A DNA stretch of 64,000 nucleotides from Camillea tinctor (GCA_022578605.1 MU394053.1:559960-623959); one strand, 5' to 3'; shown: positions 35,900 to 49,270, numbered from the stretch's first letter. Notes: a model not told the origin generated them from the sequence alone. Program-made: numbers and translations.

Positions 35900-36382
35900 G
35901 GCTTTACTATCAGGACCTTGTATAGGATGATTAGTAAGTATAGGGATTCAAAATACCGTGAATGCCGAGGTTTCGCTTTCTCGGTTGGAGTTCTTGGAGA
36001 TTACCCCCCTCTCTCTCCGCCATGGTCCGGGAGCTTATTTCGATGTCCACTTACTTATACTAGGTCCCGGGTATAGCGGGCTATATTATCCGCAGGATTT
36101 GCTTATTTAATATTCGTCCTGTCCCTAGATGTAGCTCTTGGCACAATGGTTATTAGTGAGGGGAAGTAATAAGTAGCAATTGATTCATACGGCATCCTAC
36201 AAGAATCAGACCCTGCTAAAAATTATTCTCCAACTTTGGGCTGAGAGGACTTTAGCACCGGAGGTTCCATTCCTTTATTCCTAAGTATAAATTAGGTTAT
36301 ATAACGAGATCGTGGGTCTTGAGAGAGTATATTATCTTGTGGTTGAAATGACTTATATACTTCCCTAGTAGAATGTAACGTT
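35900..36382. other. Intergenic, promoter side of the FAD monooxygenase
   Basis: No coding region recognised between the monooxygenase start and the LTR-like repeat. Confidence 0.5.
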
Positions 36383-36528
36383 TATTAGAGTGGGACGATA
36401 GGTGAGGGAAAGGATGAAGTGTATTAGTCCAGGAGAGAGTCTGTGAAGGGGTAATCCCGATATATATATACCTACATGTAATAGTAGTGTGGTACCGTAT
36501 AGTGGGGTGGTAACCCCATATTCCAACA
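36383..36528 (-). mobile_element. Solo LTR, Copia-like (copy 2 of 3)
   Basis: A 146-bp block homologous to those at 11371 and 61397. It is flanked by a perfect 5-bp direct repeat ACGTT (36378-36382 and 36529-36533), which fixes both ends. It ends CCATATTCCAACA on the plus strand, so the element reads TGTTGGA...TCTAATA on the minus strand. Confidence 0.85.
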
Positions 36529-37025
36529 ACGTTACCCAGCTATGAGTAACTTTGCCTCTATATGAAATATATAAGTACTGTATCACTACATAAGTAGATG
36601 GAAGGTAAAAAAAGAAAATTAAAATTAATAACTAAGTGAACCCGTTTCCAATATGCGAGGGGGTTCTAAAGACCGAAGTTGAAAAAACATACAAGTGCAT
36701 CTGGATTGTTGCAATTGATACAGTCCCCAATGTAGGTTTCGTTTTACTATTTACAATATCATATCTATTAATAATTATATTCAACGTATTTCATTCCGCC
36801 TTAACTCCTCTTAGCATGTTCAGTTGCTTGAGTTCAACCCATGCAATGCTGGGCCCGATATGAGCCCTGATATGTATCTATATCTCATATATCCCTACCC
36901 TTCATCGCCAAAGTTGTTGCCAGTCAAAACAAGGTAAATAGGGATAAATATAATCTTTTTTTTTTTTCGTATGACAACCCAACCACTATAAATCAGTGCA
37001 CTGAATATGGTATAGTTTCGGCACG
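36529..37025. other. Intergenic, AT-rich
   Basis: No gene recognised. Contains a T-run at about 36956-36967. Confidence 0.5.
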
Positions 37026-37679
37026 CTAACGAGCCAGTGTGTGGTGCGGAACCGACAACGGGTATAGCTCTACCGAACTGGATCGGGTAGATGGTGTGGA
37101 AGGAATTTCACTCCTTGGCCGAAGAGGAGGATCCTGGGGCGAACGCTGCTGGCCATAATCGAGCAGACCAGCGTTATATAGCGTCAATACTGCCGCCAGC
37201 AAATAGAGGATCGAAACTATCAAGATGGAAACAAGGATTATCAGCCAGACGGTGTAGCATGCCCCCGCGGCCTGGGGAGACTGGTATGATTCGAAAAAGC
37301 GCTGCCACTTCTGCACGGTGCCCGCCGACAGGCCCGCAAGCACGCAGAATACTATAAAGAGGATGGTGCCGGTGGCCTGGACTGCGAACTGCAGCCCGCG
37401 GCTCCGGATGTAGAAATCGTGCAGCCAGATCGAAGCTAGAAGGATCGTGAACCACACTGCCGCAAGTATCGACGCCACGAGCATGCATACGGCGCGGGAC
37501 TGGCCCTCGCCCGGGTCGGGGATCCCCATCGACTCACTGCCGGGGATGGTCGAAAGCGCCGAGAACTGTTCCGCGAACTCGCGGAATATCATCCAACCAT
37601 CGTAACACAAACCCGTCACAGCTCCCATACACAGCAGGCCGATACTCGTACTGATCCAGAATGCCTTAGAGCCCCTCAT
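37026..37679 (-). CDS. Small four-TM membrane protein, unknown function
   Basis: A single exon of 217 aa starting MRGSKAFWISTSIGLLCMG. Four hydrophobic helices are visible at about residues 5-27, 62-88, 96-121 and 140-168, with a short loop carrying GIPDPGEGQSR. The cytosolic-looking tail is rich in Pro, Ser and Arg (PPLRPRSEIPSTPSTRSSS). The topology resembles MARVEL-like or SUR7-like fungal plasma-membrane proteins, but no signature motif is present, so the function is unknown. Base composition is GC-rich like the neighbouring alcohol oxidase and unlike the AT-rich DNA on its left. It could be independent of both. Confidence 0.7.
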   Translation of the reverse strand: MRGSKAFWISTSIGLLCMGAVTGLCYDGWMIFREFAEQFSALSTIPGSESMGIPDPGEGQSRAVCMLVASILAAVWFTILLASIWLHDFYIRSRGLQFAVQATGTILFIVFCVLAGLSAGTVQKWQRFFESYQSPQAAGACYTVWLIILVSILIVSILYLLAAVLTLYNAGLLDYGQQRSPQDPPLRPRSEIPSTPSTRSSSVELYPLSVPHHTLAR

Positions 37680-38484
37680 AGTGGCTAACTGGCTGGCCTT
37701 TTATATATTGCTAGATGAAGGAGTTCGATGGAAGGTAGATCTAGCTGGTAAAGGCTGAACGAGTGACGATGAAAGGTGCGAAGTAGCTGATGTAGGATAT
37801 GGAGTCGAGGAGTGAAGATGGAAAAGAATGAGGAATATTCGCGTTTAGATATAGGACCTGCTTCAAGGGTGGCGCAAAAAAAGTCGTGCCAGGGGTTTCA
37901 CCGGACTTAGAAGTGAAAAAAAACCCGTCTAGTCAAATGATCTTGATTCAGTAGGTATGTAATCCATTCAGGGTAGTGTGATGGTAGTAAGTACGTACGG
38001 CACTCGAACTTGGCGGCTTACATGTAGCGATGATCTGATCTTTAGGAGGTTTGCTAGAACAGCCCTTTCGCCGGAAGACTTATCCGAGATATTGTGGGAG
38101 CATGAGTAAGGGGTTTTTCAACAAAGAAGAAAGGGGTTGATTGCAAAACACACATGAGCATCTTCTTATAATAGATCAGGCAAATAGCCACGCTTCAGCC
38201 TCTTAAAAAATTTGAATTTATAAAAATAAATCCTACTACTCCTATATAGCCCTTCTCATGCGAACTAAGGCTGATTTTTTTTTCTTCGCCGGTTATGGCT
38301 TTATCCCTTGATCAATTTACGTTAACCTGCTTGATAATGTAACCACCCTCTACATCTCTACTTACGTACTCGAAGCTTTGACCTGAAAGATTCGAATTCC
38401 GAGCCTTCCATTCCCTGGTACACGCCCCAAGCTGTCTCACGCACACCTTTTCGCCACGTCTTCCTCGCACGTGAACGCACATCC
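37680..38484. other. Intergenic between the four-TM gene and alcohol oxidase
   Basis: No gene recognised. This holds the promoter side of the four-TM gene and the 3' flank of the alcohol oxidase gene. Confidence 0.5.
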
Positions 38485-41225
38485 TCACAAAACCGACTTC
38501 ACACCCTCCCCCTTCAACTCCTCCACCAACCCGTTCGCGATCGTATCCGCAATCGCCATAATAGTGATCATCGGATTCACGCCACTCGCACTAGGGAACA
38601 CGCTCGAATCGGCGACATACAAGCCGTCGGCCTCCCAGACCGCGCCCCGCGCATCGACGGCGCCGGCGCTAGCCGAGCGTCCCATGCGGCAGGAGCCCAT
38701 CTGGTGTGCTGTGGCCCACGACGACGTGTTCGGGTTCCCGGCTGCGCGCACGCCGCGCAGCCAAGCCTGGAAGTCTTCGTTCTTGTCCCCGTCCTCATGC
38801 GCATTGCCGGCGCGCACGAACGGCTCCACGCCCGGCAGGTAAGCCCGTATCTCGACCGCGCCGGCGGCGTAGAGGATGCGCGCGAGGGCAAGGACGCCCT
38901 CGAGCACGTTGGCGCTGTCGAAGGCGCTGGGCGTGTAGGCTACGCGGGGCTTGCCCGTGGTAGGGTCTGGGTACACGGTTCCTGTGTCGCGGTCGCGCCC
39001 TATCGAGATGTATGTCTGCAGGTGGCGGTAGCGCAGGGCAGCGAGCTTGAAGTCGAGGGCGTTGTGCCAAGGAATGAGGCTGTATGTGAGGTAAGGCTGG
39101 GATGGTGTTGGTAATGATGAGACAAGGCAGTGAGGAAGCAAGACGGTTTCACAGCAGAGAAAGAAGCTAAAGGGGGGAAAGACGTACCACCATGGTCATG
39201 GGCTCCAGCTTCACACCGTGGCCGTGGTTGTCGAGGTTTTCGAGAGAAGTGCAGACACTTGTTATAGCACAACCTAGATATACCAGTTAGTACATAGCCC
39301 TCTCGCCACACACACCTGAAGAGAGGATAGGGGTTAAGCATACCTTCCCACGGCCGTACCTCTTCCTTCCAGAACCCGCCGACCTGGTTCGTTGGGTGAC
39401 AATGCAGGTTCTTTCCGATATGCGGGTTCTACATCACGAACCAGAAGATTAGCCACTAAAAAGAAAACGCCAAAAGCAAAGCAGACATAGATATATCCGC
39501 GTTAGGGTATCTGGATGTCGCGTCCTCACCTTCAATCCGCTCTTTATCAGCAAAGTTGGAGTCCATATCGACCCACACGCAACAATCACCCTCTTTGCCC
39601 TCACCAGCACATCCCTTGTGACGCGCTCTTCCAGTCCGCCCCCAACCCCTCCGTCCTTGTCGCGGGAAACCCATTTCCCAATCACACCGGTCGCCCTCTT
39701 CTTATTCCCCTTCCCCTTCTTCACTCCATCATCATCATCGAACACGATCCTCTCAACCTGGAACCCCTCGATGAACTCGGCGCCTGCGCGCGCCGCAGCC
39801 GGGAGCCAGCTCACAGCAGGGCCCTGCTTGGCGGCGGCACCGCCGCATCCGAGGTGGCAGTGGCCGCAGTGGTGGTCAGGGCCCGAGTTGAGCGGCGTGG
39901 GGCGGGCGTCAAGGCCGAGTCGAGCAGAACCCTCGAGTAGCGCGCGGCCGCGGTGGTTCAGCGGCACGGCCTCTGCAGGGCACACGCCCATGAAGCTAGA
40001 GACGCGCGATACGGCCTCCTTGAACGCGGGCGTGGTGAAGAAGGGCAGGCCGTCCTTCTGCGCCCACTCCTGGAGGACGTAGTCCGGCGGGTCGAGACAG
40101 ACGCCCCACTGCGATGAGGTGTCAGCATGGTGTGCGGTTCACTCCATACCAAAAGGAGAAAAAGGCTATGCTACTACACGAGGGGGAAAAGATGAAAGCA
40201 CTTACGTTTATCGTCCCTCCCCCGCCCCACGCGCTGCCGGCAGTCACATGCGTCGACCCATCATCCGACGCAACCGCACCCCCATTCTCGAAGAGATGCG
40301 CCTGCGCGGTAAGCGACGGCATCGGCAGCATCTCCGGCGGGAAGTAGTACGCCTTATCCAGGACCACGACCCGGAGCCCCGCCTCGGCAAGCACCTTCGC
40401 CGCCACGCCCCCGCCGCACCCGGACCCCACGATCACCACGTCCGTGTCCACGACCGCGGGGACCGGCGAATTCGACGGGGGGAACTGTTTAAACGGCGCG
40501 TACGCGGACGCGGGGGGGTGCACCACGTAGGCGGGCAGGTCGACCCACCCGCTCAGGCGCGCCCACTGCGGGCTCGTCTCGACGAAGCACTTCTTCGCGA
40601 GCGTGGTGACGGTCTTGGCTAGGAAGCGGAAGGTCTCGAGGTACGAGGCCTCCCAGGCGCGCAGCACGGCGGAGCGCTGGTTGGCGGTTAGTGTGTGGAA
40701 GGGCCGGCTGTGGCCGGTCAAGGGGACGCTGCCCCAGCTTGTTCTGTGTGTGCGTGTTAGCGGCAAGAGGATGCCCAACCTCGGTATGGTGAAAAAAAAA
40801 AGAGTATGAGTTTTGGTTTAGAGGAGAAAAGGGGGAGGGGGAAATGCAAGGTGACTAGATACGCACCCCAGTAGATTCAGTATCGTACCCAGCATCTTCC
40901 GACTATCCGGCGGCGCCGAGCTCAGCATTCGCGCGGCCGTGTCACGAAAGGCCGGGTTGTCGGCCGCTTTCTCGGCGAGGTAGTCCTCGAGCTCGGCGCG
41001 GGATATCGATATCCCGGCCTGGGCCGTCTCGAGCGCGTCCGGCGTGATCTGGTACGCATCTTGCGCGCCTGCTCCTGAGACGATGGAGGGCACGACCGCA
41101 TCGAGCAGCGTGAATAGCACCCGCCACTGCGCCTCGTCGAAGAACGATGTGTCTGGTCCTGGGGGCAGCGGCACGGTGACGTGGGCTACGGGCTGCGGCC
41201 GTGGTGAGCTTTCCGGATCGGACAT
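38485..41225 (-). CDS. Long-chain fatty alcohol oxidase (GMC type)
   Basis: Six exons on the minus strand (41225-40867, 40743-40206, 40108-39530, 39428-39344, 39273-39191, 39096-38485) encode about 751 aa, the size of fungal long-chain alcohol oxidases. The FAD-binding motif is VVIVGSGCGGGVAAKVLAE at about residues 221-239. HVTAGSAWGGGGTINW is the second flavin-contact block. CGHCHLGC is the Cys-rich loop of this subfamily. The catalytic region is SWATAHQMGSCRMG (about 672-685), followed by GVNPMITIMAIAD. It oxidises long-chain alcohols to aldehydes with O2, giving H2O2, in the omega-oxidation route, probably peroxisomal or ER-associated. The C-terminus KSVL is not a clear peroxisomal signal. 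GC content is high throughout. All motifs are intact. Confidence 0.9.
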
Positions 41226-41689
41226 TATTGCGTGTTGGTGGAGTAGGTGGCTTGTCTAAGTGTATAGATTTATAGAAAGATGGATAGATATATATAAGGT
41301 ACGCATATAAATGCAATAGGTAGGGTTCAGTGAAGTAGGAAGTTCCACGCAGTAGGCAATGAAAACATCAACCTATCTATGACAAGGACCTCCACAAGAC
41401 ACTACTAAAACTAAGTAAGTAGGTGGGAAGTTATGTAGGTTGGGTAGGTTGAGACATATATTTACCTCCAACGACTAACTGTCAATGTACGCCACCAAGG
41501 AGGAAGAGAAAGAAGCATTTTCTCCGTGTAATAAAATGGGAATATATAAATGCAACTAGATGATCGTGGGGGCTAAAAGGGGAAAGAGGTACAGTTATTG
41601 GAACGTCCCCATAAAATAGATATGACGAAGGTTACGGAGGCCTGTAAGTCCAACTCTGCCAATTAAGCAAAACTACTCTTAAAATAAGG
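41226..41689. other. Intergenic, promoter side of the alcohol oxidase
   Basis: No gene recognised between the alcohol oxidase start and the AT-rich block. Confidence 0.5.
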
Positions 41690-42200
41690 AAAGCGTAAAA
41701 GTTTTTTACAAGCTGTATATATATTAGCAATAAGTTAGCAATTAAAAGTTAACAACCATTAAAAAAGTAGTAACTATTAAAAAGTTAATAACTGTTAACT
41801 AGGTATATAAACCTTTTTTATAATTTATTTTTATATATTATAGTTTTTATTAAAACTAAGAAGTGCTAGCAAGCCTGCTGCTAAGCAATGCTTTTTGTTT
41901 TTATGCCGACTTGCGCGCAAAAGGGGGGGGGGAGGGGGGGGTGGCTTACTTGGTTTTCCCGGCGGCGAGAAAACCGCTCGTCACCTCTCTTTTTACACGC
42001 GCTTTTTTATACGCCGACCTATATTAGGTTTCATTGTTAACCTAGCTATATAGAATTTAATGTTAACTTAACTATAATAAGTTTTATTATTAGTTTAATT
42101 AATGTTTAATTAAATAGTATATATAATAAAAAATAGTAAATAATTATATATTTTTATTTATATATATAATAAAGGTGGTTATAAAGAAAGGTTTATGCAG
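41690..42200. repeat. AT-rich, RIP-like block
   Basis: This is nearly all A/T apart from a GC-rich insert (about 41920-42000) containing an interrupted G-run and CCCGGCGGCG. Internal near-repeats of GTTAA, TATTAAAAAGTTAA and TTAATGTTTAATTAA occur. There is no coding capacity. The composition matches a RIP-degraded transposon, but no family can be named. Confidence 0.55.
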
Positions 42201-43786
42201 TTAGTTTTATGGCTTAAAACCCCGTGAAACGTTATACAAGACCAAATTAACATAGGTAGTACTGAATAAAAGTAGGTTAATCCTATTTGCTGATGGAGTG
42301 TAGTATGGTTAGTTAGTATAATCCCCGCAATCGTGCAACCCCATCAATCGCTATACTGCTTTTAGAAGTCCCAGTCAGTGTCTCTTAGGCTCTAGTCTAT
42401 GCAACCCCGTAATACGGCAAAGTCAAAGAGTCGGGTTGAGTTTGGAAGAAACTATAAGTTAACTTAGGTTTAAAGCATTCGTCCGTAACACGAGGGGGAC
42501 GAAACTAATACAATTATTCCCTCAACTGATCAACCAATATGTACCTAGTATTAACCAGCCACCCACGCCAAACCCGCGGATCCCGGGTCTATCAACTTCG
42601 GGAATCTCGGCTTAGATGTAGTTATCAATGTTTAACCTAGAGTTGATATGTTATCACCTTAACCTCGCATTACATGTAAGAGCTAACTCTATAACCCGCA
42701 TGAACATGAACCCCCCTCTCCCCTCCTCTCTAGTCCCCGCAGCTTCTGCTCGCCGAACCATGTGAATCAGTGCAGTGACGCCTTGATCTCGAGACGTGAC
42801 ACTGTGAGCTATCGCCAATACCAAGCCAGCCAGCTCACTGGCTAGCTGAATCGAAAATGATCATGCCATCTCTACATAAACTCTGATCGCACTTACGCTT
42901 ATGTACGTTGTCTCACTTTCTCGCACGTATTGGAAGAAAAACGCACTAACATCAAAATCGCAAGGAATATCTTTTTTTTTGTCTTTATTCTTCGTTTATA
43001 GGTAAATATGAAAAAAGGCTCCTATCTGCCATAAACAGGATAGAATCGCATCAAAAAGACTAACACTGGTATCTTATCCAAACTGCTGGCCCTCTCCGCC
43101 TAATCCGGAACTTTTCCTCCCCTTGTGATAATCTTCATTTATCCATCTTAGTGTCGCTTCTAAGAAAGCTCGGGAAATCAAGAAAAAAAAAACAGAATTG
43201 GAATCTCCAACAAAAAAGCACAATTGGACCGCCAACGCCCGCCGAGGTATCCAATCACCGTGACTGTACACCCATTTGGGTCTTGAAGTAGAAACCAAAA
43301 AGTGTTTCCTCATGCACCATATTTCCTGAACGCCGTTCTCAAAATATCATAACGTGTTGTGTTATTGTACAGTCGTCGATCAAAAAAAGAAGAGTGACGC
43401 TGACACAGAAAATGACATCCAGCTTTGAGTCAGCCGCCGCCGCGTAAATGTTATCGCCAAATTTTCTCCAGAATATCATTAGAGTATTATGGTCGATCGG
43501 GACCGAGTTTTTGTGGTGCTATTCTCTGCGATGCAAAAAAGTATACAGAAATTTCAAACGCAACAGGCGCATGGTAAAAGGCTGTCTAAAAAAATAGAAA
43601 TCGATAGTGTTCTGAAGTATTGGTCGGGTATGTGATATGTTAAGAAAAGCTTGAATCGAGCGATAGGAATGGTATCTAACCAAGTAAACTGCAAAATTCG
43701 TGGTATATCGCGTATATATAGAAGTGAAATCGGTCAACGTAAAAATCAGAAGTAGTTCGTGTATTTGGTAGTGTTTGTGAGTTCCA
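42201..43786. other. Intergenic, 3' side of the Bem3-like gene
   Basis: No gene recognised in about 1.6 kb. Several short frames are open but lack family resemblance or splice support. Confidence 0.5.
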
Positions 43787-46700
43787 TCACATTCGAGTCT
43801 CCTCTCTTAAGCGGCTGTTTGATCCCTGAGGGTGGAGCGGGTTGCCCATCATAAGCATCGAGCTTTCTCGTCTCTTGGCTCTATTGGTAAACGACTGATC
43901 GTATGCTGCGTTAGAGGCTCCGCTATAATCTTGTTCGTACGAAGTCCCGTACAGCGGGCGATCATACGTTGGTTGTTTCGCAGCTGGAATTTGATTCATT
44001 GTAGGATCAAATCCGGAGGGGACAAATAGTCCGCTTTCATATGCTGGTCGCATAGATGTATGAGGCCCAACACCTTGCTGGGCGAGAAACTGTGGCTCAT
44101 AAGATTGTCGGAGTGGCGGGGTCGGTGTTGGTCGTAGGTTTCCACCCATAACAGCAGGCGGTGGTGTTGGGGTCGAGCGCTGCTGAGTTTGTTCAACCAT
44201 GCGTTGTCTGTGTGGTGAGTCTGATGGCCCGGCGGTCGATGGTCGTCGCGGCTGGGGTTCGACCGGGGCATCAGATACCGGTGATGGAAGCTCATACTCC
44301 TCGGGGTCTATCCCGAAGATGCCTTCATAGTTCTGTAGGAGCATTGCAAATACTGGGGCAGGAATATTGAGTGTCGGAGAGAAAACAATGCCAACATTTC
44401 GTACAGTCATTTTGTTCGCGTCAGCATGATTGATGATCTTAATTAGAAAAGCGATCAGATACTTCAGCAGAGTCTCGTTAGGGAGGGGGAGCCGCTGCAC
44501 AAGTTCCGACAAAGCCTGTATCTTCTCCCGATGGTTGGGTATTTCTATAACCGACACAAAATGGGCATGGAGATCTCTCGTAAGGATGGTTGTTGGTAGT
44601 TCACGGAGGTACAATTTCAGCAAAGATGCCACGGCATGAATGTCGTAGTAGGTTTGGTCTGTGAGAATATTGACATCGCCTTCGGTGTTGAATCTCTCAC
44701 GAAGTTGTTTAATCACAACGTTAGAGCCACTCAACCGGAAAATGCCTTCTTCCCGGATAGCGTTCTTCGCATCGAGATACTGGATACAGCGGTATACGAC
44801 AGCTGGAAGAGGAACATCGACATCAACCGGGGCATTAAATCGGACGGCGTCGCCCAAAGCGGCGCCGAAGACTTGACGGACGGGTCCTCGGTATTCGCCC
44901 TGTCCTTGAGGGCCGCTGCCAGCACTAGAGCCAAACAAGTTATCTTGATCATCAGTTGAGGTCCGAGCCTTCGGACCAAATCCAAAGAAACTGCGCTTTC
45001 TTTGCTTCTTTTCTTCCACGCTCGGTCCTGGGGGTAGCAGGGCTGACTTGCCACCCCATGTCGCCGAGTCGGCAATCAGCTGGGGGTCTTTAGGCCCTGA
45101 TATGGTGTAGGCCGAGTTGTTCTGTCTGTCCTGCGGGTCGGGGGTACCAGTGCCTCGGCGTCGAGGAACGCCTCCTGGAATGTCGCCCTGCTTTGTAGTG
45201 TCATAGCTCATTCCAATGAGCTCGTCCTGGGTGTTATTCTGCCCTTGAGATTTACCCTGTGCTTGTGGCTTTTTCTTGGCGTTGGCAGTAGTATTGGCAT
45301 GGCCTTGGCTTCCGGATCCGCTCCGAGCTTGGACATCACTTGCGTTTGACACCTCTTCCTTCGGATCACGGTAATCAATCCAACGTAAGAGAGCCTCGAC
45401 CCATTGATCACGCTCCTTATCGCTCTCAGCACACAGGACATGCTTAACGTGGCTTGTGGAGTCCTTTTTCTTTGGCTCAAGGACCAAGAATGCATGACGG
45501 TATTGATTGTCTAGCTCATCGCCATTCGGGCCAGTGGCAGGAGAGGTACCGTCGTTGGTTTGCTGGGACTGTTTTCCAATCTGGGAACCTTGAAGCTTAA
45601 TTGTCCCCAAATGCGCACCACCTGGTGCTTCGTAATATTTCAGATGAGGCCCATCAAGGACAAAGAATCGAGCTTTCCACCCGCCAAAGTTCTTGCCTCG
45701 CTTAGTCAAATAACCTTGTCTGAAGGGTCTACCACCGGGACCCTTTTGTTGGGTCCCGACTTCGCTATTCTTCTCAGCAGAGGATGAAGCGTCATCAGCA
45801 TTGGGCGGGAGAGTGTTGCATGACAAGTATTTGCAAAGTTCCAAGGCCGTTTGGAGGTCAAGGGGGGTGTTCAGTAGCTCCTCAAGATAATGATCTAGAA
45901 GAGAGCGACGGGCATCAAGCTTAGCGGGAGAGTGGCCCGCGAACAGCGACCTATCGGGTGTTTTAACTGTGAACTGCGCACATTGTTTCATTCTGTGGTC
46001 CAATTTGCCGAAAGATGAGGTATCCTTTTCTACTCGCCACAACTCGCCACCCTCGGATCGGGAGTAAATTGCCAGCGTGAAGACTGGATCTTCCTCCAAT
46101 TGCGTTAGCGAAAGCAAACTAGCTCTCGACGGCTTCATGCGAGATGAAGCCACCCTCACAGCAATCGAAGGGAGTGCATTCGGAGGTAACAGTAAATCAG
46201 GATATTCGTCCGTGACAAATCCCTTATAAATCTTCGTCCGTTCTACTGGGCTGTCCTGGCTAGATGTGGGGCTAGATTGATCAGGCTCGGGCGCCTGTTT
46301 TGAGATGTTAAGCGGCTTTGGCGAGGACAGGTTCAAGGCTTCGGCACCCGAAGCGGTCGATCTAGGCGTGTTGGGAGGTAGTGGGATAGGTTGCCTAGGA
46401 GCCCGTGGTGAAAGTGGCATCATGGCTGTACCAATACCCCTGGGTGAGAGAGGTGGTGAATGAAGTGCCGCCCTTCCTGGCACCGGTCTCGGGCTTGCCG
46501 GCAATCCAGGACTCTTCGGAGACACAAATAAATTCTGTTGGGATATATTGCCATTCAACATGCCAACTAGTGACGCTGTTGCGGATTCTTGCGTAGGCAT
46601 CGGCTGAACGGGTGCCAGTCGTGGGCTGGGCGAAATGGCAGTTGGGGGATTCTCTGGCTCTACCGTTTTCGGGGTTCCCTTCTGGCTTCCCTTCTTACTC

Positions 46701-49270
46701 TTCTTGGATAGACTACGAGCCTCGGCTTCCTTTTGCAGGATTATCTCTCTCTCACGATCGTCTTCTTCTCTCGTCCGACGGCGGCCTCGCTTCTCAGGCA
46801 CCGGAAGTTCGTCAACACCCAACAAAGAATCGTAATCTGATTCGGATTCATTTTCATCCTCAGGTGGCATGGTTGCTGCTAGGTTTGAGCCTTTTTTCAA
46901 CTGTAACGGGGCGGGAGGGGGTTTACGTGGCGGCGGAGCTGGTGGTGCAGGAAATTGTGCAATCCCCATGTCAATCAATGGCGTTGGTTCAATGACCGAC
47001 ACGGCTGGCGGGTGAGCCGTTGGTGGCTCGGGAGGTGGCCCTCGTGGCGGCTCACTGGGTAGACTTCTCGAAGGCGGTAGGGCCACACTGAGCGGAAGTT
47101 CTTTGGCCGCTTCGGCTGCTCTCTTTGCCGCCTCAGCAGCTCGGTCCTCTTCTTCGCGGTCGAAATGGTCTAGGGCATGCTCCGACGCCTTGGGCATCGC
47201 ATGAGATGGGTCGAGAAGTTCGCCAACCGCGGACGGCGGGGCATTCATCATTTGATCTGCGGGCGGCGTAATGGGGTATGGCGCCAGCGACATGTCTACA
47301 GGAGAATTCTTGATGCTATCGGAATCCAAGTTCGACGGCGATGCGGAAACATCGGTTCCTCGATCCTTCGGCACATTAACATCGACTCGCGGAATTGGCA
47401 CTGGGTGAGCCGGGAGGGTCTCGTGTTTCGCCTGTTCATCTTGCACTGTCATGACATCTTTTAGCTTCTTGCGATATTTCTCCTTCTCCTTCAAGGCCCG
47501 CTCGAGATCTTTGTTCAGGCCTAGTATCATGGCACGCTGCTTGTCGACAAGTCGCCATAGTTGCGCATTCTGCTGAGACTGCGAGTTCTTTTCTTTTAGC
47601 AAGTACTGAATCACGGCCTCGGGGCTACCGGCTGCTCTGATAAGGTTGGCGACATCTGCACTGGCATCCTGCGAGCCTGGCTGCGCGGAGTTGCGTGAGG
47701 AGATGGCCGACATAGCCGAGTCAATGGATGACGTTCTAGGGGCCCCTTTCATGGCATCGGCCTTCAGCGCTGTTGAGCTACCTGCCATGCTCGGCAGGCT
47801 TGTGGAAGAGCCTAGGGGCTTGGTGATAACGGCCGGCTGGGAGCCACTTCGCGAGTCATCCGGAGGCGTGAGGCTCAATCTAAAACGTCAGGGACGGTTA
47901 TGTTAGTTGCGAAAGTTTTAGTCGCGAGGAGCGCGCAAGAGGCAAAGCAATGCGCTCGAGACTGTGGATAGGTAGAAGAACAAAGAATAGGAGAAGAAGA
48001 AAGAGAAGTGAAGGAAGAAGCGAGGAAACGAATGAACGACTTTGACGAACCCTATATTGCTCGAAACCGGCGTAGCTGGAGGAGAGAATTCAGCCTTGCG
48101 GTAGCTCGATCCTGCGAAGCGAGAGGACTTAAGAGGGTCTTGGGGAGTAAGAGAAAGTTGAAGTGGTTCTCTGAGGATTTGCTTTACAGAAGCGACGGGG
48201 AATGAATCAAGAATCGGCGTGGGGAATTTAGAACGACTCGGACTCGCGCTCGAGGGCGGAGACGCTGCAGTACTGATTTGGAGCGGGCTGGGAGCGGGCT
48301 TGCGTTGTGATCTATTATTCCTAGGTTAGAAAGAAGGTGGGGATATTTCTTAAGGTTCAGCGCTGATCTCGCGACCTAAGTTTTGAGTATGAGGATGTGA
48401 AGAGAAAGAAGAGGAGTATGAAGAGGAGAGGAGAGAGAGGTGAGGTGGGGGGGGGATAGAAGAGAAAAGTAAGAGTAATGTAATAGGTAAGGGTACAGGT
48501 TAATAAGGTGTAAGGTTATAAGGTTAGTGGGTTAAGAGTAGTGTAAGTTTAAAGTGTAATGTGAGTCGGATCGAAGTAAAAAAAAAAAGTAATTGGAGGT
48601 TTCACAAGCCATAAGACGGCTGTAAAATGATGCTTCAAGGAACCTCTTTTTTTCTAACCCTCTGGACTCCACCTTCAAAAAGCAGACCCGTCTTTGAAGT
48701 GGTACCGTGCCCCTTCCGAATGGAGACACACGGCTTAACCACTATCACTGTTCTTGTTCCCTTCTTTATTTCTTCTTTTCTTTTTTCTTTCTTTTCCCTG
48801 GCCTTTTTTTGCTTTTCCACTTTTATGTTTTCTTTTTCTCTTCTTTTATTCCTTTTTGTAATAACAAAAGTACAATATAGGGCCAATATGTGTACGTGTA
48901 TGTATGTATGTATGTATGCATATATATGTGTGTGTGTATGTATGAATGTATGGGTGAGACACAGATATAGATACAGATAACCCAACCCACGAACATACGG
49001 AAAATGATGAGAAGGCTTTAACATCTGAAACAAGGAAAAAAATAGAAACCAGAAAATAAAATAAAACAAAACTCACCTAGTAGTGCTGGTGCTGCTAGAG
49101 TTGGCAGTGCTCGTAAGTGGTGCTAGAGAAAGAGAAGGCAGATTGGTAGTGTCGATGGAGAGAAAGTCGACGGCGGCTCTACCTATAGTCGGACTGTCCT
49201 GGGTTGGAGAGCACTGGTCAAGCTGACAATCTGACGGGCTTTCGCTACGCTGGAGCGTTAGGTGCGACAT
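43787..49270 (-). CDS. Bem3-like Rho GTPase-activating protein (PX-PH-RhoGAP)
   Basis: Exon 1 is 49270-49077 (MSHLTLQRSESPSD...). Exon 2 is 47879-43787. The split Arg codon AG|A joins them in frame; total about 1428 aa. Features in order: a disordered Ser/Pro leader; a coiled coil around residues 155-210 (KDLERALKEKEKYRKK); long Pro-rich linkers; a PX domain about 617-750 (KIYKGFVTDEYPDLLLP); a PH domain about 785-900 (FRQGYLTKRGKNFGGWKARF); and a RhoGAP domain about 1068-1250 with the arginine finger in EGIFRLSG (about 1110) and the LLKLYLRELP helix. Yeast Bem3 uses this layout to inactivate Cdc42 at sites of polarised growth. The 1197-bp first intron is unusually long. Its donor GTGAGT and acceptor TTTTAG are good. 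Confidence 0.88.

Noticed and set aside
38577..40622. Several overlapping frames on both strands across the alcohol oxidase
   Set aside because: High GC content opens alternative frames; only the six-exon minus-strand model carries the GMC motifs.
48627..49076. Frames inside the long Bem3-like intron, one ending in a Val/Cys/Met repeat
   Set aside because: They follow GTAT/TGTG microrepeats and pyrimidine tracts, with no domain or conserved start.
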